Assembly: GCF_927798115.1 (NCBI RefSeq)
Contig: NZ_CAKMMG010000001.1
Location: forward strand, 1,240,001 to 1,304,000
Direction of reading: 5' to 3'
DNA length: 64,000 bases
From: Paenibacillus auburnensis
GTDB lineage: Bacteria > Bacillota > Bacilli > Paenibacillales > Paenibacillaceae
The notes beneath the pieces are model-generated. The model was not told where the DNA came from. It made no database searches and worked only from the letters and a program-made list of their open reading frames with translations. Each line of letters starts with the position of its first letter. The stretch's first letter is position 1. Made by a program: the position numbers and the translations under genes. Shown here in pieces: positions 1 to 9,646 of the stretch.

Positions 1-40
1 TCCGGAGAATCTTCGGACCACTGCCTTTTCAATACCGGTA

Positions 41-514
41 TTATTTGATTAGCTCGCAAAATACGGCTCCGGTCATGTCAGCAAGCTCCTGCGGGACCAG
101 CTCCATCTGCATGCCGATTTTACCTGCGCTGACGGCCATCGTGTCGAGAATTTCCGCGCTGTGCTCAATAAAGGTCGGATACAGCTTTTTCATCCCGACA
201 GGAGAACAGCCGCCCCGGACATAACCTGTCCATTTCAGCAGATCCTTCATCGGCAGCATCTCGATTTTTTTCTCCCTGGCGGCCTTGGCGGCCTTCTTCA
301 GATCAAGCTCTTCGGCTACGGGAATGACAAATACATAAAGGTTCTGCCCGCTGTGCGAGACCAGCGTCTTGAAGACGGTTTCCGGTGCCTTACCGATTTT
401 CTCGGCAACCGCTGTGCCGTGGACGGCTCCATCCTCATTGTCATATAAATGGATCTCGTAGCTGATGCCCTTGGCGTCCAGCATCCGCAGGGCGTTCGTT
501 TTGCTTATCTGCAT
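41..514 (-). CDS. ybaK: Cys-tRNA(Pro)/Cys-tRNA(Cys) deacylase, YbaK/EbsC family
   Basis: 157 aa, the full length of the YbaK/EbsC single-domain family, which hydrolyses Cys-tRNA(Pro) formed by prolyl-tRNA synthetase in the cytoplasm. Family features visible are the N-terminal TNALRMLDAKGISYE segment, the KTLV strand followed by VFVIPV, the conserved basic stretch AKAAREKK, and the RGGCSPVGMKK loop, where the GxxSPxG signature lies. The start is supported by a GAGGAAAG ribosome site just upstream. It lies 93 bp downstream of the alpha-galactosidase on the same strand but is unrelated in function, so it may be read by run-through or its own promoter. Family assignment is firm. Confidence 0.93.
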   Translation of the reverse strand: MQISKTNALRMLDAKGISYEIHLYDNEDGAVHGTAVAEKIGKAPETVFKTLVSHSGQNLYVFVIPVAEELDLKKAAKAAREKKIEMLPMKDLLKWTGYVRGGCSPVGMKKLYPTFIEHSAEILDTMAVSAGKIGMQMELVPQELADMTGAVFCELIK

Positions 515-607
515 CTTTCCTCAACCTTTCCGGCCGTGCGATCCGTTCTGGAAGGTGCGCTGCCATATGTGTATATTGGAAGTATTATAACACAAGCATG
601 AATGAAA

Positions 608-2389
608 TCAGGTCACAACCGCCTGAATTGAAATCACACCGGCAGCCGGAACCTCCAGTACATGAATCCCTTTGCCCATCGCCGCCAAAACCTGTGAAAC
701 GGTATTCCCTTGACAATCGCGGATCATGACCCACCGCTGCCCGGCGTCCCTGTCCAGCTCCAGGACCAGCCGGGTAAGCAGCGTTCCGTTCACCACCAGC
801 ACTTCTTCCGGAAGCTCACCGGATAAGGGAATTACCATATCCAGATAGGCAACGGCGATCAGCTTCCGGGAATTCCGGGCCATGACCAGCGGGTAGAGCA
901 GCTCCGGATGCCAGGGCTCAAGACTGCCTTCCAGCAGCACATCCCGGTGCTCGCGCCAAAACCCAAGCCAAAAGGTCAGCATCTCCAGATGTGGCTGCGG
1001 CAGCTCTGCCAGCCGGACGGAAATCTGCGGCACAGCGAACAAGATGTTGATAAACTGAAGCGCAGCACCCGCGGCAGACTCCTCCAAATTCCACATCAGC
1101 ATGTCGGAATGAGCCGCCGTATTGCCGCAGATCAGCCTGATGTCTATCGTCTTAATCCGGTTCTGGACCGCATCATTCGGGCAGTCTCCCGCCCGGAACA
1201 TATTGCCGTATTTGCGCATCAAGGGGCCGGTATAGCTTTGGCGGAATTCGATCAGAATGTCCGGCTTCAAGCGGCGCAGCCGGGTGATAATTCCGCCCAG
1301 CAGCAAGTCAACAGCCACCGGAACAGAGGCCGTGTCACGTCCGCTGTCCATCCTCCCTGCATCCTCCGGAAGTGCGTAGAAGCTGTCAACGAAATCCAGC
1401 TTAAACCCGTCCAGATTCCACTCCAGCAGCGCCTGCTCATAGATACCGGTCAAATATTCCCGCACCTCGGGATAACGCGGATCGGCTACCCCTGCACCGA
1501 AGCCTTCATGGAAATAGAGCAGTTTGTCCTTGAATCTCTCCCATACTCCGCTGTGCCTGCCAATGAACGGAACCGCATACCACAGCATATATTTCAGCCC
1601 CGACTCCTGCACTGCTGCGACATGAGCCTTCATATCGGGTATTTTGCCGGCGCTGGCCTTCCAGTCTCCGCAATAGGCATAGCCGCGGGCGGCATCCGAT
1701 GTCTGCCAGCCGTCGTCCACAATGACCGCCTTGCAACCCAGCTCTGCTGCCCGTTTGCATTCTGCTTCCACCGCTTCCGGCGTCAGCTGCTGGTGAAAGC
1801 TGTACCAGGTGGAATACATCGGCTCCCGGGCCGTGTCCGGCACAAAGGCAGGCTCATGGCCATTGAAGCCGGCCCACCAGTCCGCTATACCTGCCAGCGC
1901 CTGAAAGTACGGAATCCTGCGGGAATCCAGCCTTAGCCGGGCTTCATAGAAGGCCAGCGGCGCACCCGGTTCAGAGAACAGCGTCACAGAACAGTGAAAG
2001 TTGGCCGTCTCTTCATTTAATCCTGCATGCAGCTTCAGCGGGTTCATGACATCCGAGCAGGCAAAGCTCAGCACATTGTGGCCACGGTTGCCGTAAAGAC
2101 AGACGACAGGTGCGGAGGATGCCGATCTGGAGGCAAAACCTTCCCACCAGTCCGGTATCAGCGCCCGGCTGCGCTCTGCAGCCGGATGCCACAGACCTTG
2201 GACATCTATTGCCTTACAGCTCCAAGTAAAGGACAGCTTAGGAGGCAACGCCGGAACAGCTGCCGTAAGCCTAAGCGTCACGACTTGTACTCCGCTCTCT
2301 AGCTGTTCCAGTGAAAGTGCGGTTTCAAAGTCTGTAGAACCGCCTTCCAGGGTTATTTCATACTTTTCCGTGACTATTGATTTTTTCAA
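608..2389 (-). CDS. GH36-type alpha-galactosidase (cytoplasmic)
   Basis: 593 aa with no signal peptide. The central TIM barrel begins near WYSFHQQLTPE and VIVDDGWQT, a typical GH36 start. DGFKLDFVD carries the likely nucleophile D332, and FRAGDCPND carries the likely acid/base D402. N-terminal beta-rich and C-terminal beta domains flank the barrel. It probably removes alpha-1,6-galactose from imported galactomanno-oligosaccharides, fitting its place at the end of a mannanase/ABC-transporter locus. The start is TTG, with AAAGGAG 11 bp upstream, which is rather long spacing. The gene is 43 bp downstream of the sensor kinase, so probably co-transcribed. Substrate is inferred from family and context; other alpha-galactosides such as melibiose or raffinose remain possible. 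Confidence 0.88.
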   Translation of the reverse strand: MKKSIVTEKYEITLEGGSTDFETALSLEQLESGVQVVTLRLTAAVPALPPKLSFTWSCKAIDVQGLWHPAAERSRALIPDWWEGFASRSASSAPVVCLYGNRGHNVLSFACSDVMNPLKLHAGLNEETANFHCSVTLFSEPGAPLAFYEARLRLDSRRIPYFQALAGIADWWAGFNGHEPAFVPDTAREPMYSTWYSFHQQLTPEAVEAECKRAAELGCKAVIVDDGWQTSDAARGYAYCGDWKASAGKIPDMKAHVAAVQESGLKYMLWYAVPFIGRHSGVWERFKDKLLYFHEGFGAGVADPRYPEVREYLTGIYEQALLEWNLDGFKLDFVDSFYALPEDAGRMDSGRDTASVPVAVDLLLGGIITRLRRLKPDILIEFRQSYTGPLMRKYGNMFRAGDCPNDAVQNRIKTIDIRLICGNTAAHSDMLMWNLEESAAGAALQFINILFAVPQISVRLAELPQPHLEMLTFWLGFWREHRDVLLEGSLEPWHPELLYPLVMARNSRKLIAVAYLDMVIPLSGELPEEVLVVNGTLLTRLVLELDRDAGQRWVMIRDCQGNTVSQVLAAMGKGIHVLEVPAAGVISIQAVVT

Positions 2390-2431
2390 ATGGACCGAAG
2401 CTCCTTTAGCGCGGATAAGGCAGCGGAACCG

Positions 2432-4150
2432 CTACATCCGGCGGGGAATAGTGATCTGGATACAGGTGCCAATCCCGGTACGGCTGCCAATGACGACGCC
2501 GTAGCGGCTGCCGCCATGCAGCTTAATCCGTGAATCGACGTTGCGGATGCCATAGCCGATCCGGGGACCGTCAGGGTCCAGAATCTGCTGGATCGTCTCA
2601 GCTTTCATACCGACACCGGTATCGATGACTTTGAATACGATGTCCGAATCGCGCTTCTCCACCACCAGCCGGATGCCGATGGTGCTTCCGAACCAGGCAT
2701 GCTCCAGCGCATTTTCCAGCATTGGCTGCAGGATCAGTTTGACGGTCGTGAACTCCAGCACTTCAGGATCAATGTCGTAATAGACATTCATCCGGTCACC
2801 GTATTTAATACACTGAATGGCAATATAAGCTTTCGCATGTTCAATTTCCTTGCCTACTGTCGTGAGTATTTCACCCCGGTTCAAGGAAAGCCTGTAGAAT
2901 TTGGCCAGCTCCTGGACCAGCAATTGCAGCGTCTGAACATCGCCGAACTGGGCCAGCCTGCTAATGGATGAGAGGGTATTGTAGAGGAAATGGGGGTTGA
3001 TCTGTGCCTGCAGTGATTCCAGCTCTGCTTCTTTTTTCTGGAGGCTTACAGCATAATTGCGGTGAATCAGTTCTTCGATGTTGCTGCCCATCCGGTTGAA
3101 GGCTGCAGCGATCTGTCCCAGCTCGTCGTTGCCCGTATAGCTGATCCGCTTCTGAAAATCCCCGTCCCGGAAGTCATTCAACGAGCCTACAATCTTCTGA
3201 ATCCGCCGCGAAAAATAACTCGACACCCCGATTCCGAGTCCAGCCAGTACAATCGCGCTGACCAGACAGACGAGCAGGGTCATCCTTCGCACCTTATCCG
3301 CACTTTCATCGAACAGACTGTTCGGAACATAAGCCTGCAGCTCCCAGCCCAGTCCATCCAGCGGCTCGCTCAGCAGCAGCCGGTTTCGATCCATACTGCC
3401 GCTCTCTCCGGCCGTATTTTCCGGTGAGGATTCTATGACCACCCTGCCGGTTCCATCAACCACACGCAGTGTGCTGTAACCGCCAATTTTCCGGTAATCT
3501 ACGGCGTCCAGCAGATCGCTGATCTGCACTGAAATCCGGATCATGCCAATACTCTTGCCGCGCTGTACATCATCCATCCGCTCCAGCAGCGAGATATTGC
3601 CGTTCGCCTCATCGCGCAGAATCTGCCGCCAAATACTTTGGCCCGCCATGGTTTCAGAGAGCCTCAGTTCCCGGTACCAGGCTTCTGCTTCAATCCGCTT
3701 CAGATGAAAAATTTCGTACCGCTTAGTCGAGAGCAGCGGATTCTGGCCATTGTCATAATAGAAGACCTCAGACAGGCTGTCGTTCTGAAGATAGACAGAT
3801 AAGCCTATATTACTACCCGTATAGTTTAGAAGATTCTCAAGCGCCGGCATCAGTGTCTTGGTCATCGTCTCATAGCTGTACCAGCCTTGATCGTAGCGGC
3901 GCAGTGCGCTTTGCAGACTGTAATTGTAATACAGCATATTGGATATCCGTTCGATATTGTCCGTGTGATAGCGGATATTATCACGCATCTGCTGGAGTGT
4001 GCCTTGAATATTCTCCCGCGTCTTCTCTTTTAGCGAGTTCACGGAATTCGTGTAGGCGAACCCCCCTACCGTACCTACAGCGAGTAGCAGGCACAGCACA
4101 TAAGGCAGGATCAGTTTATAGCCAAAGGGCATATTCAGCATGCGCCGCAT
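2432..4150 (-). CDS. YesM-type sensor histidine kinase
   Basis: About 572 aa from the ATG at 4150, which lies one base after the stop of the response regulator and has GGAGA upstream; a longer reading from 4255 overlaps that gene and is unlikely. TM1 is at about residues 12-32 (LILPYVLCLLLAVG), followed by an extracellular sensor region, TM2 near 286-308, a HAMP linker, the His-kinase box QAQINPHFLYN with H387 as phosphoacceptor, and a C-terminal ATPase domain with GVGM and GYGIRNVDSRI. It is the membrane partner of the adjacent YesN regulator and probably senses oligosaccharide directly or through the neighbouring binding lipoprotein. Family is certain; ligand is inferred from the mannan locus. 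Confidence 0.92.
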   Translation of the reverse strand: MRRMLNMPFGYKLILPYVLCLLLAVGTVGGFAYTNSVNSLKEKTRENIQGTLQQMRDNIRYHTDNIERISNMLYYNYSLQSALRRYDQGWYSYETMTKTLMPALENLLNYTGSNIGLSVYLQNDSLSEVFYYDNGQNPLLSTKRYEIFHLKRIEAEAWYRELRLSETMAGQSIWRQILRDEANGNISLLERMDDVQRGKSIGMIRISVQISDLLDAVDYRKIGGYSTLRVVDGTGRVVIESSPENTAGESGSMDRNRLLLSEPLDGLGWELQAYVPNSLFDESADKVRRMTLLVCLVSAIVLAGLGIGVSSYFSRRIQKIVGSLNDFRDGDFQKRISYTGNDELGQIAAAFNRMGSNIEELIHRNYAVSLQKKEAELESLQAQINPHFLYNTLSSISRLAQFGDVQTLQLLVQELAKFYRLSLNRGEILTTVGKEIEHAKAYIAIQCIKYGDRMNVYYDIDPEVLEFTTVKLILQPMLENALEHAWFGSTIGIRLVVEKRDSDIVFKVIDTGVGMKAETIQQILDPDGPRIGYGIRNVDSRIKLHGGSRYGVVIGSRTGIGTCIQITIPRRM

Positions 4151-4151
4151 G

Positions 4152-5717
4152 TTACAGATGTCTCCGGTAATCGCCTGGACTGACACCGTAATGTTCCTTG
4201 AATTGCTTGCTGAAATGCGACAGGTTTTTGTAGCCGGCCTTGTTTGCGGCTTCATAGACCTTCAGCTTAGGATCGCCGAGCAGCTGCTTCGCCCGCTCCA
4301 GACGTCTCAAGGAGACATAATCCGAGAAATAAATGCCCGTCTCCTCGAAGAAAATCTGCCCCAGATGGTTGGGTGAGAAGGAAAAATGGTTTGCGGCATC
4401 CCGCAGCATTACATTATGCTCCAGACGCTCTTCAATATAGGCTTCGATTTCCTCAACAAGCTTTCGTTTCTTGCCCTGGCGTTTGCGCTGAAGCCGTTCG
4501 GACAGCTCGAACATCCGCCGGCGGAGCCAGGACTTCATATCCTGAGTCGTCTCCAGGTGATACAGAATACCCAGCTGCTTCCGGTCCAGCCCCAGCAGCA
4601 GGTAGAAATCCTCGTTAATCGTATGCAGATAAGCGTCCAGCTGCGAAACAATATGCAGGATCAGCTGATAGATCTCCAGCTTGGTCTCCATCTTGCCCAC
4701 CCAGATGAACAGTTCTTCATTACAATCGTCAATATCAACCAGCCGGTAAGAGGACACCGCCTGAAACAGGGACTGCAGAATGCCATCCAGATCCCGTGCA
4801 TTAGCTGAAATCGGCTCCTTGGCATCAGTGTGGTGGATCAGCCTGCCTTTGCCCAGGAACAGCTTCAGGCCCAGCGCTTCCTTTGCCTGCTGAAACGACT
4901 GATGCAGCTCGCTCAGCCGGTTTACAACCGGACCGATTCCGATTGTGACCGTAAGCAGAGTGCCGCTGACCGCCTGATGAATCAGCCCCTGCAGCCTTCC
5001 GCTGTCGTAACTCTTATCCAGAATGAATGCAAAATGGAACCGATCCAGCCTGCAGGCCTGAATCCGTTCCCCGGCGCAAAACTGCGCAACTGCCGTGTCA
5101 AGCTTTTGCTCGATACCCGTCTTCACGGCATCCCCGTAGCCGTTCAGCTTCCAGTTCAAATCATCCGGTTCCAGCACCGCTGTATATAGGCTGGCAGCAT
5201 GCCAGGATATTCCGATCCGCTGCAGCATCTGCAGCACCTTCTCTTCATCCGGCCTTCCGTCCAGGAGCTGCTTGAAAAGTTCCCGCTTGAGCAACGGCTC
5301 TGAATCGGAAATGTACTGCCGGAGATGGGTATTCACCTGCTCCCGGTCCAGGGACAGCTTGACTTCTTCCAGTGTCCTGCGCATATCTTCATCGTCCACC
5401 GGTTTTAGCACATAACCGGAGGCACTCATGGAGATCGCCTGTTTGGCATACTGGAAATCCTCATAGCCGCTAACAAACACGATTTTCAGCTTCGGGTTCA
5501 GCTCCAGCGCTCTGCGGGCAAGCTCCATTCCTGACATAATCGGCATTTTGATGTCGGTGACAACAATATCAACAGCGTTGTTCTCCAGCATTTCCATTGC
5601 TTCAAATCCGCTGCTTGCCGTAGCGCATACGGACATTCCGAGCGCTTCCCAGTTCATGAAACGCCTCAGTCCCTCCAGGTCAAGCAGTTCATCGTCCACC
5701 AGCAGCACCTTGTACAT
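4152..5717 (-). CDS. YesN-type response regulator with AraC DNA-binding domain
   Basis: About 522 aa from the ATG at 5717 (MYKVLLVDDE), which has a GGGTGGGA ribosome site; the longer reading to 5768 adds residues with no receiver homology. An N-terminal receiver domain (about 1-120) has phosphoacceptor D55 in VTDIKMPIM and the conserved K in YVLKPVDDED. A long middle region follows, and the C-terminus has two AraC helix-turn-helix motifs (HFSFSPNHLGQIFFEETG and AANKAGYKNLSHFSKQFKEHYG). Its stop is one base from the kinase start, so the two are translationally coupled. It is the natural candidate to bind the direct-repeat element found upstream of three genes in this locus (9595-9620, 12753-12778, 15441-15466). 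Confidence 0.93.
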   Translation of the reverse strand: MYKVLLVDDELLDLEGLRRFMNWEALGMSVCATASSGFEAMEMLENNAVDIVVTDIKMPIMSGMELARRALELNPKLKIVFVSGYEDFQYAKQAISMSASGYVLKPVDDEDMRRTLEEVKLSLDREQVNTHLRQYISDSEPLLKRELFKQLLDGRPDEEKVLQMLQRIGISWHAASLYTAVLEPDDLNWKLNGYGDAVKTGIEQKLDTAVAQFCAGERIQACRLDRFHFAFILDKSYDSGRLQGLIHQAVSGTLLTVTIGIGPVVNRLSELHQSFQQAKEALGLKLFLGKGRLIHHTDAKEPISANARDLDGILQSLFQAVSSYRLVDIDDCNEELFIWVGKMETKLEIYQLILHIVSQLDAYLHTINEDFYLLLGLDRKQLGILYHLETTQDMKSWLRRRMFELSERLQRKRQGKKRKLVEEIEAYIEERLEHNVMLRDAANHFSFSPNHLGQIFFEETGIYFSDYVSLRRLERAKQLLGDPKLKVYEAANKAGYKNLSHFSKQFKEHYGVSPGDYRRHL

Positions 5718-5815
5718 TTCATCCCACCCTTGTAATCCGTTTAGATGAAACCAAAGATTCTGCCCCATTGATGCTAATGCTGTTCAGACTCCAACTAAAT
5801 TTACATTTATTAGTT

Positions 5816-5846
5816 AAAAGGGGTACACTTGGCTTCAGTATACCCC
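5816..5846 (-). terminator. Intrinsic terminator after the solute-binding protein gene
   Basis: On the minus strand GGGGTATACT and AGTGTACCCC form a 10-bp stem (one G-T pair) around a 7-base loop, followed by TTTT. It lies just after the stop of the binding-protein gene. It would separate the highly expressed transporter genes from the YesN/YesM/alpha-galactosidase genes or lower read-through into them. The short T tract suggests partial termination. Confidence 0.6.
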
Positions 5847-5868
5847 ACGTCTCCATCAGACTCTAGCG

Positions 5869-7536
5869 TTATTTCATCTTGCTCAGATTGTTCTGCCATC
5901 TTTCGGTCTGGAACTGCAGCAGCTTCGCATAACCGGCTTTATCGGCATCTTCGCCCGCTTTTTTCAACAGGGAGAGCACTTCCTCATCACTTTTTGCATA
6001 AAGTGCTTTGGCATACGCCTCAAGGAAAATATCGTTCACGGCGGAGGCAATCGTGCCCTCCTCGGAATCAGGCAGCGGATCGAGATTCACAAACTCCGTG
6101 AAATTTTTGGAAGTTTTCCAGGTCACCTTCTGCTGGGCAAGCGTTGTCCAGTTCTGCTTTTCTGCCGGCAGCTGGGCATCCATCTTGGCTTTGGTCTGAT
6201 CAATAAAGGTCGTGTTGCCAACCCAGTTGAACCGGCCGATTCTTTCTTTGTCCTTATCGGCTTGCGGGGTGTTCAGCCCCTTCTCATTCAGAATCGGTAC
6301 ACCGTCGGCATCTGTCTCATCCCAATACAGGCCTTGCCGCCCGAAGTTAATAATCCGCTGCCCCTCTTCGCCGGTTAACCAGTCGAGATATGAGAAAATC
6401 GCTTCAGGGTCTTTAGCCTTCTTGGTAATGACGAGTACATTCCAGCCAAGGGAATTGTAATTGTTCGGTGTAATCTTCGCAGGATCGAGTCCCGCCTTAT
6501 GAATCGGCCAGATAATGTCGTATCCGCTCTCCGGATCCACCGTACGCAAAGCATTGTTGGCATCCCGGCCTGGGTTAACCACATCGCCATCCGCATAAAC
6601 GGCCACCCGGCCTGTCACCAGCTTCTCAGTCACCTGATTGCCCGTCTGTGTGAAGGCATCCTGGGTGATCAGCTTCTCACGGAACAGCTTGCTGGCATAC
6701 TGCATACTCTCAATGAACACAGGATCCTCAAAAATCGATTTCAGCTCATTGCCTACCGGATTGATTTTGGCCAGGTAAGGTTTGTTCTCGGCAAATCCGC
6801 CATACATAGTTTCGAGCCCGCGTCCCTTGGCTCCAATCTCAAGCGGGATAACATCGCTGTATTTTTCTTTTACCAGCTTCAGGTAAGCATAGAGATCATC
6901 ATAGGTTTCCAGCTTCGGCGAGCCGAGCTCTTTATAGATTTTCCGGTTGACGATCCAGCCGCCGTTCCCGTTCGGGCTTGACGTATACCAGTTCGGGAAC
7001 TGGTACAGCTTGCCGTCATCCGAGCGGAGCATACCGAGCGTCGCTTCACCGGCGTTATTTTTCAAATTAGGATATTTATCAAGATATTCATCCAGCGCCA
7101 CCAGCAGACCTGCCTGCCGCAGCCTTTCTACATTCGCACCCCGGTCCATCATGATGACGTCCGGCAGGCTGCCTGAGGCGATCATCGTACTGAACTTGGT
7201 TTCTGCCGCCCCGCTTGATTGCACGGCTGTCATATTAACCTTAAGGTTATCCCGAATCCAGGCAGTGGTGGAATCCTTCCCCCACGGCTCCGTTGTATCC
7301 CAGTCATAATTGCTGTAATAACTGAAGGTGACCGGTTTCACTGTACTTCCTGCAGCAGCAGCTGTGGCTTCTGCCGTCTCTGCGGGAGCTGCCGTCTCTG
7401 TAGCAGCCGCCGGTGCTTTGGTTGGTTCCACAGTACTTTGCACACCGGCATTACTATTGCCTCCTCCGCACCCGGACAGAAGCAGCACGAAACCCAATAC
7501 AGCCGACATCAGCGGCAAGCTCTTTTTACGCTCCAA
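5869..7536 (-). CDS. Extracellular sugar-binding lipoprotein of ABC importer
   Basis: About 555 aa. The start is taken as TTG at 7536 (LERKKSLPLM), seven bases after GAGAGGGG; an upstream GTG at 7569 has no ribosome site. The signal peptide ends in lipobox LSGC, with Cys about residue 23 lipidated, followed by a Ser/Ala/Thr-rich linker. The rest is a cluster B/LipO-like solute-binding protein with WNVLVITKKAKDPEAIFSYLDWL typical of the family. It captures oligosaccharides outside the membrane for the two permeases encoded directly upstream (44 bp gap). No ATPase gene is in the cluster, so the importer probably uses a shared MsmX-like ATPase, as known for YtcP/LplB systems. Substrate (manno-oligosaccharides) is inferred from neighbours. 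Confidence 0.92.
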   Translation of the reverse strand: MERKKSLPLMSAVLGFVLLLSGCGGGNSNAGVQSTVEPTKAPAAATETAAPAETAEATAAAAGSTVKPVTFSYYSNYDWDTTEPWGKDSTTAWIRDNLKVNMTAVQSSGAAETKFSTMIASGSLPDVIMMDRGANVERLRQAGLLVALDEYLDKYPNLKNNAGEATLGMLRSDDGKLYQFPNWYTSSPNGNGGWIVNRKIYKELGSPKLETYDDLYAYLKLVKEKYSDVIPLEIGAKGRGLETMYGGFAENKPYLAKINPVGNELKSIFEDPVFIESMQYASKLFREKLITQDAFTQTGNQVTEKLVTGRVAVYADGDVVNPGRDANNALRTVDPESGYDIIWPIHKAGLDPAKITPNNYNSLGWNVLVITKKAKDPEAIFSYLDWLTGEEGQRIINFGRQGLYWDETDADGVPILNEKGLNTPQADKDKERIGRFNWVGNTTFIDQTKAKMDAQLPAEKQNWTTLAQQKVTWKTSKNFTEFVNLDPLPDSEEGTIASAVNDIFLEAYAKALYAKSDEEVLSLLKKAGEDADKAGYAKLLQFQTERWQNNLSKMK

Positions 7537-7579
7537 ATGAATAACCCCTCTCTTATACTTACTATACACAGTAATGCGG

Positions 7580-8482
7580 CTATTCCTTGAGTGAGCCTAT
7601 CAGCACACCTTTGACAAAATATTTTTGCAAAAACGGATAAACCATAATAATCGGCAGCGTTGCCACCATTGTCGTGGCCATAATCAGCGATTTGGTTGTA
7701 ACTGACTTCATCATCGCCTGCCGGTCCTGCGCCGCCGCATTGGTCCCGATAGACTGCAGCTGATCTGTGACAATATTGGAATTGAGGATCTGCTTCAGCA
7801 GGGTCTGAATGGGAATCAGCTTCGGATCATTGATATAAATGCTGGCCGAGAACCAGTCATTCCAGTGCCAGACTGCCGTGAACAGTGCTAAGGTTGCCAC
7901 AACGGGCCCTGAAATCGGCAGTACGATGCGGAGCAGCACTCCGATATGATTACAGCCGTCAATCCGCGCCGACTCGGCCAGCCCTGCAGGCAGCCCCAGA
8001 AAAAAAGTCCGGAAAATAATCATGTTATAGACACTGATCAATCCCGGAATCACCAGCACCCAGAAGGTGTCCATCATGCCAAATTCGCGCAGCAGCAGGA
8101 AGGTTGGAATAAGCCCGCCGCTGAAATACATCGTAATGACGCAAAACACCATATAATATCTCCGGCCCAACAGCTCCTGCCTTGACAGCCCATAAGCGAG
8201 AATGGCCGTGAACAGCACTGACAGCACCGTCCCCACCACCGTCCGCAGCACCGAGACCAGAAACGCCTGGCCGATCCGGCTGTCATGAAAGACCACTTCA
8301 TAATTGTCGAGGGTCGGGCTGCGCGGCCAGAACGTAATGCCGCCGAAGGCCGTGTCCGCCCCCGTATTGAAGGATATGACCAGCGAGTTCCAAAAAGGGT
8401 ACAGGGTGACGAAGCCGAGCAGCAGCAGCAGGATATAAATCAATACTTGCAGCACCTTATCGCCCCGCGTCAGCTTCATCAT
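7580..8482 (-). CDS. ABC sugar permease, YtcP/LplC (CUT1) type
   Basis: About 300 aa from the MM pair at 8482, preceded by GGGGAACAGG; the reading back to 8662 runs into the previous gene and is not family-like. About six membrane helices are visible, starting at VLIYILLLLLGFVTLYPFW. The cytoplasmic EAA loop AESARIDGCNHIGVLLRIVLP contacts the ATPase. The C-terminus FVKGVLIGSLKE is typical of YtcP. It forms the heterodimeric channel with the LplB-type permease encoded 82 bp upstream and receives substrate from the lipoprotein encoded 44 bp downstream. Confidence 0.93.
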   Translation of the reverse strand: MMKLTRGDKVLQVLIYILLLLLGFVTLYPFWNSLVISFNTGADTAFGGITFWPRSPTLDNYEVVFHDSRIGQAFLVSVLRTVVGTVLSVLFTAILAYGLSRQELLGRRYYMVFCVITMYFSGGLIPTFLLLREFGMMDTFWVLVIPGLISVYNMIIFRTFFLGLPAGLAESARIDGCNHIGVLLRIVLPISGPVVATLALFTAVWHWNDWFSASIYINDPKLIPIQTLLKQILNSNIVTDQLQSIGTNAAAQDRQAMMKSVTTKSLIMATTMVATLPIIMVYPFLQKYFVKGVLIGSLKE

Positions 8483-8564
8483 AACCTGTTCCCCGCTTCC
8501 CCATAGACTGTAACAAAAGAATAGCCTTTTGTGTGAATGTGAAGTGTGCCTGCTTCTCTGCCGC

Positions 8565-9527
8565 TTACCATAAGCTTGAACCCATTTTTCTGGCCGCCTT
8601 GTTCGCGATTGCCAGCAGGCTGACGCTAATGACCGCCTTGAACAATCCTGCCGCCGCCGCATAGGAGAACCTGCTGTTCAGAATCCCCATCCGGTAGACA
8701 TACGTATCGATCACATCGGACACATCCCGCAGAATCGGGTTCGTCGCCAGAATCAGGATATCCTCGAATCCGGCATTCAGAATATTGCCCACAGCCAGAA
8801 TCATGAAGATGATGATCACCGGCCGGATGCAGGGCAGGGTAATCAGCTGAATCTGCTTAAAACGGCTCGCCCCGTCAATGGAAGCGGCTTCATACAAATG
8901 CGGATCGATGCCGGCAATCGCTGCCAGATAGACAATTGCCGCAAATCCAATTTCTTTCCATACTCCCGTAGCGACCAGAATACCCCAGAAATATTCCGGC
9001 ACGGACAGAAAACTGATCGGCTCCGTCGTCAGATTAAGGCTCATCAGCAGCATGTTAACGCTTCCATTATCAGTCGAAAGCATCGAACCGACGAACCCGC
9101 CAACGATTACCCAGGAGAGAAAATGCGGCAGATAGCTGACCGTCTGAATGATCCGCTTAAACATCATCTGCCGCACCTCATTCAGCATAAGCGCCAGCAA
9201 TATCGGGGCCGGAAAACCAAATAGCAGCTTGAGCAGGCTGATGACAATCGTGTTGCGCATAACCGTCCAGAAGTCAGGCGAATCAAAAAACGCTTCGAAG
9301 TGTTTAAGCCCGACCCATGGACTGTTAAAAAAACCGCCGAACAGCTGATAATCCTGAAAAGCCATCAGTACCCCGTACATAGGCAGATAACTGAAGATAA
9401 GGATGAAGATCAGCGCCGGCACCACCATCAGCTGTAAATCCCACTGCCTGATCCACCTGGACCACCAGGAATCAGAACTCCCTTTCTGCGTTTGAAGCAC
9501 CCTTCGTTCGATCTGCACGGTTGTCAT
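8565..9527 (-). CDS. ABC sugar permease, LplB (CUT1) type
   Basis: 320 aa with six predicted membrane helices beginning at LMVVPALIFILIFSYLPMYG. The EAA loop reads YEAASIDGASRFKQIQLITLP. It is the first gene of the transporter set and carries the shared 26-bp direct-repeat element about 70 bp upstream (9595-9620). The AGGAAGG ribosome site abuts the ATG at 9527, so an in-frame GTG at 9518 (nine bases from the site) may be the real start; the difference is three residues. The spaced position 119 bp after the mannanase stop, with its own element, suggests an independent regulated promoter. Confidence 0.92.
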   Translation of the reverse strand: MTTVQIERRVLQTQKGSSDSWWSRWIRQWDLQLMVVPALIFILIFSYLPMYGVLMAFQDYQLFGGFFNSPWVGLKHFEAFFDSPDFWTVMRNTIVISLLKLLFGFPAPILLALMLNEVRQMMFKRIIQTVSYLPHFLSWVIVGGFVGSMLSTDNGSVNMLLMSLNLTTEPISFLSVPEYFWGILVATGVWKEIGFAAIVYLAAIAGIDPHLYEAASIDGASRFKQIQLITLPCIRPVIIIFMILAVGNILNAGFEDILILATNPILRDVSDVIDTYVYRMGILNSRFSYAAAAGLFKAVISVSLLAIANKAARKMGSSLW

Positions 9528-9594
9528 CCTTCCTGTGTCTTTGCTTTACACTTTCATCTTATGCCCAGCAGGAAGGACGTACCAGTACCGCCGT

Positions 9595-9620
9595 CAACGA
9601 AAAGTGTGGTTCAGCAACGA
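9595..9620 (-). promoter_or_regulatory. Shared direct-repeat element (candidate YesN box), copy 1
   Basis: On the minus strand the element reads TCGTTG-N14-TCGTTG, two hexamers 20 bp (two helical turns) apart, as expected for a dimeric AraC-type activator. It matches copy 2 at 23 of 26 positions and copy 3 at 18 of 26. It lies about 70 bp before the LplB-type permease start. No strong -35 is seen beyond it, fitting an activator-dependent promoter. Binding by YesN is inferred from family and location. Confidence 0.7.
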
Positions 9621-9646
9621 TCCCTTTGTTCCCTTAAAATCGCTGC

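Noticed and set aside
908-1936. 342-codon plus-strand ORF inside the alpha-galactosidase
   Set aside because: Antisense shadow of a clearly recognised GH36 gene; no ribosome site and no protein-like composition.
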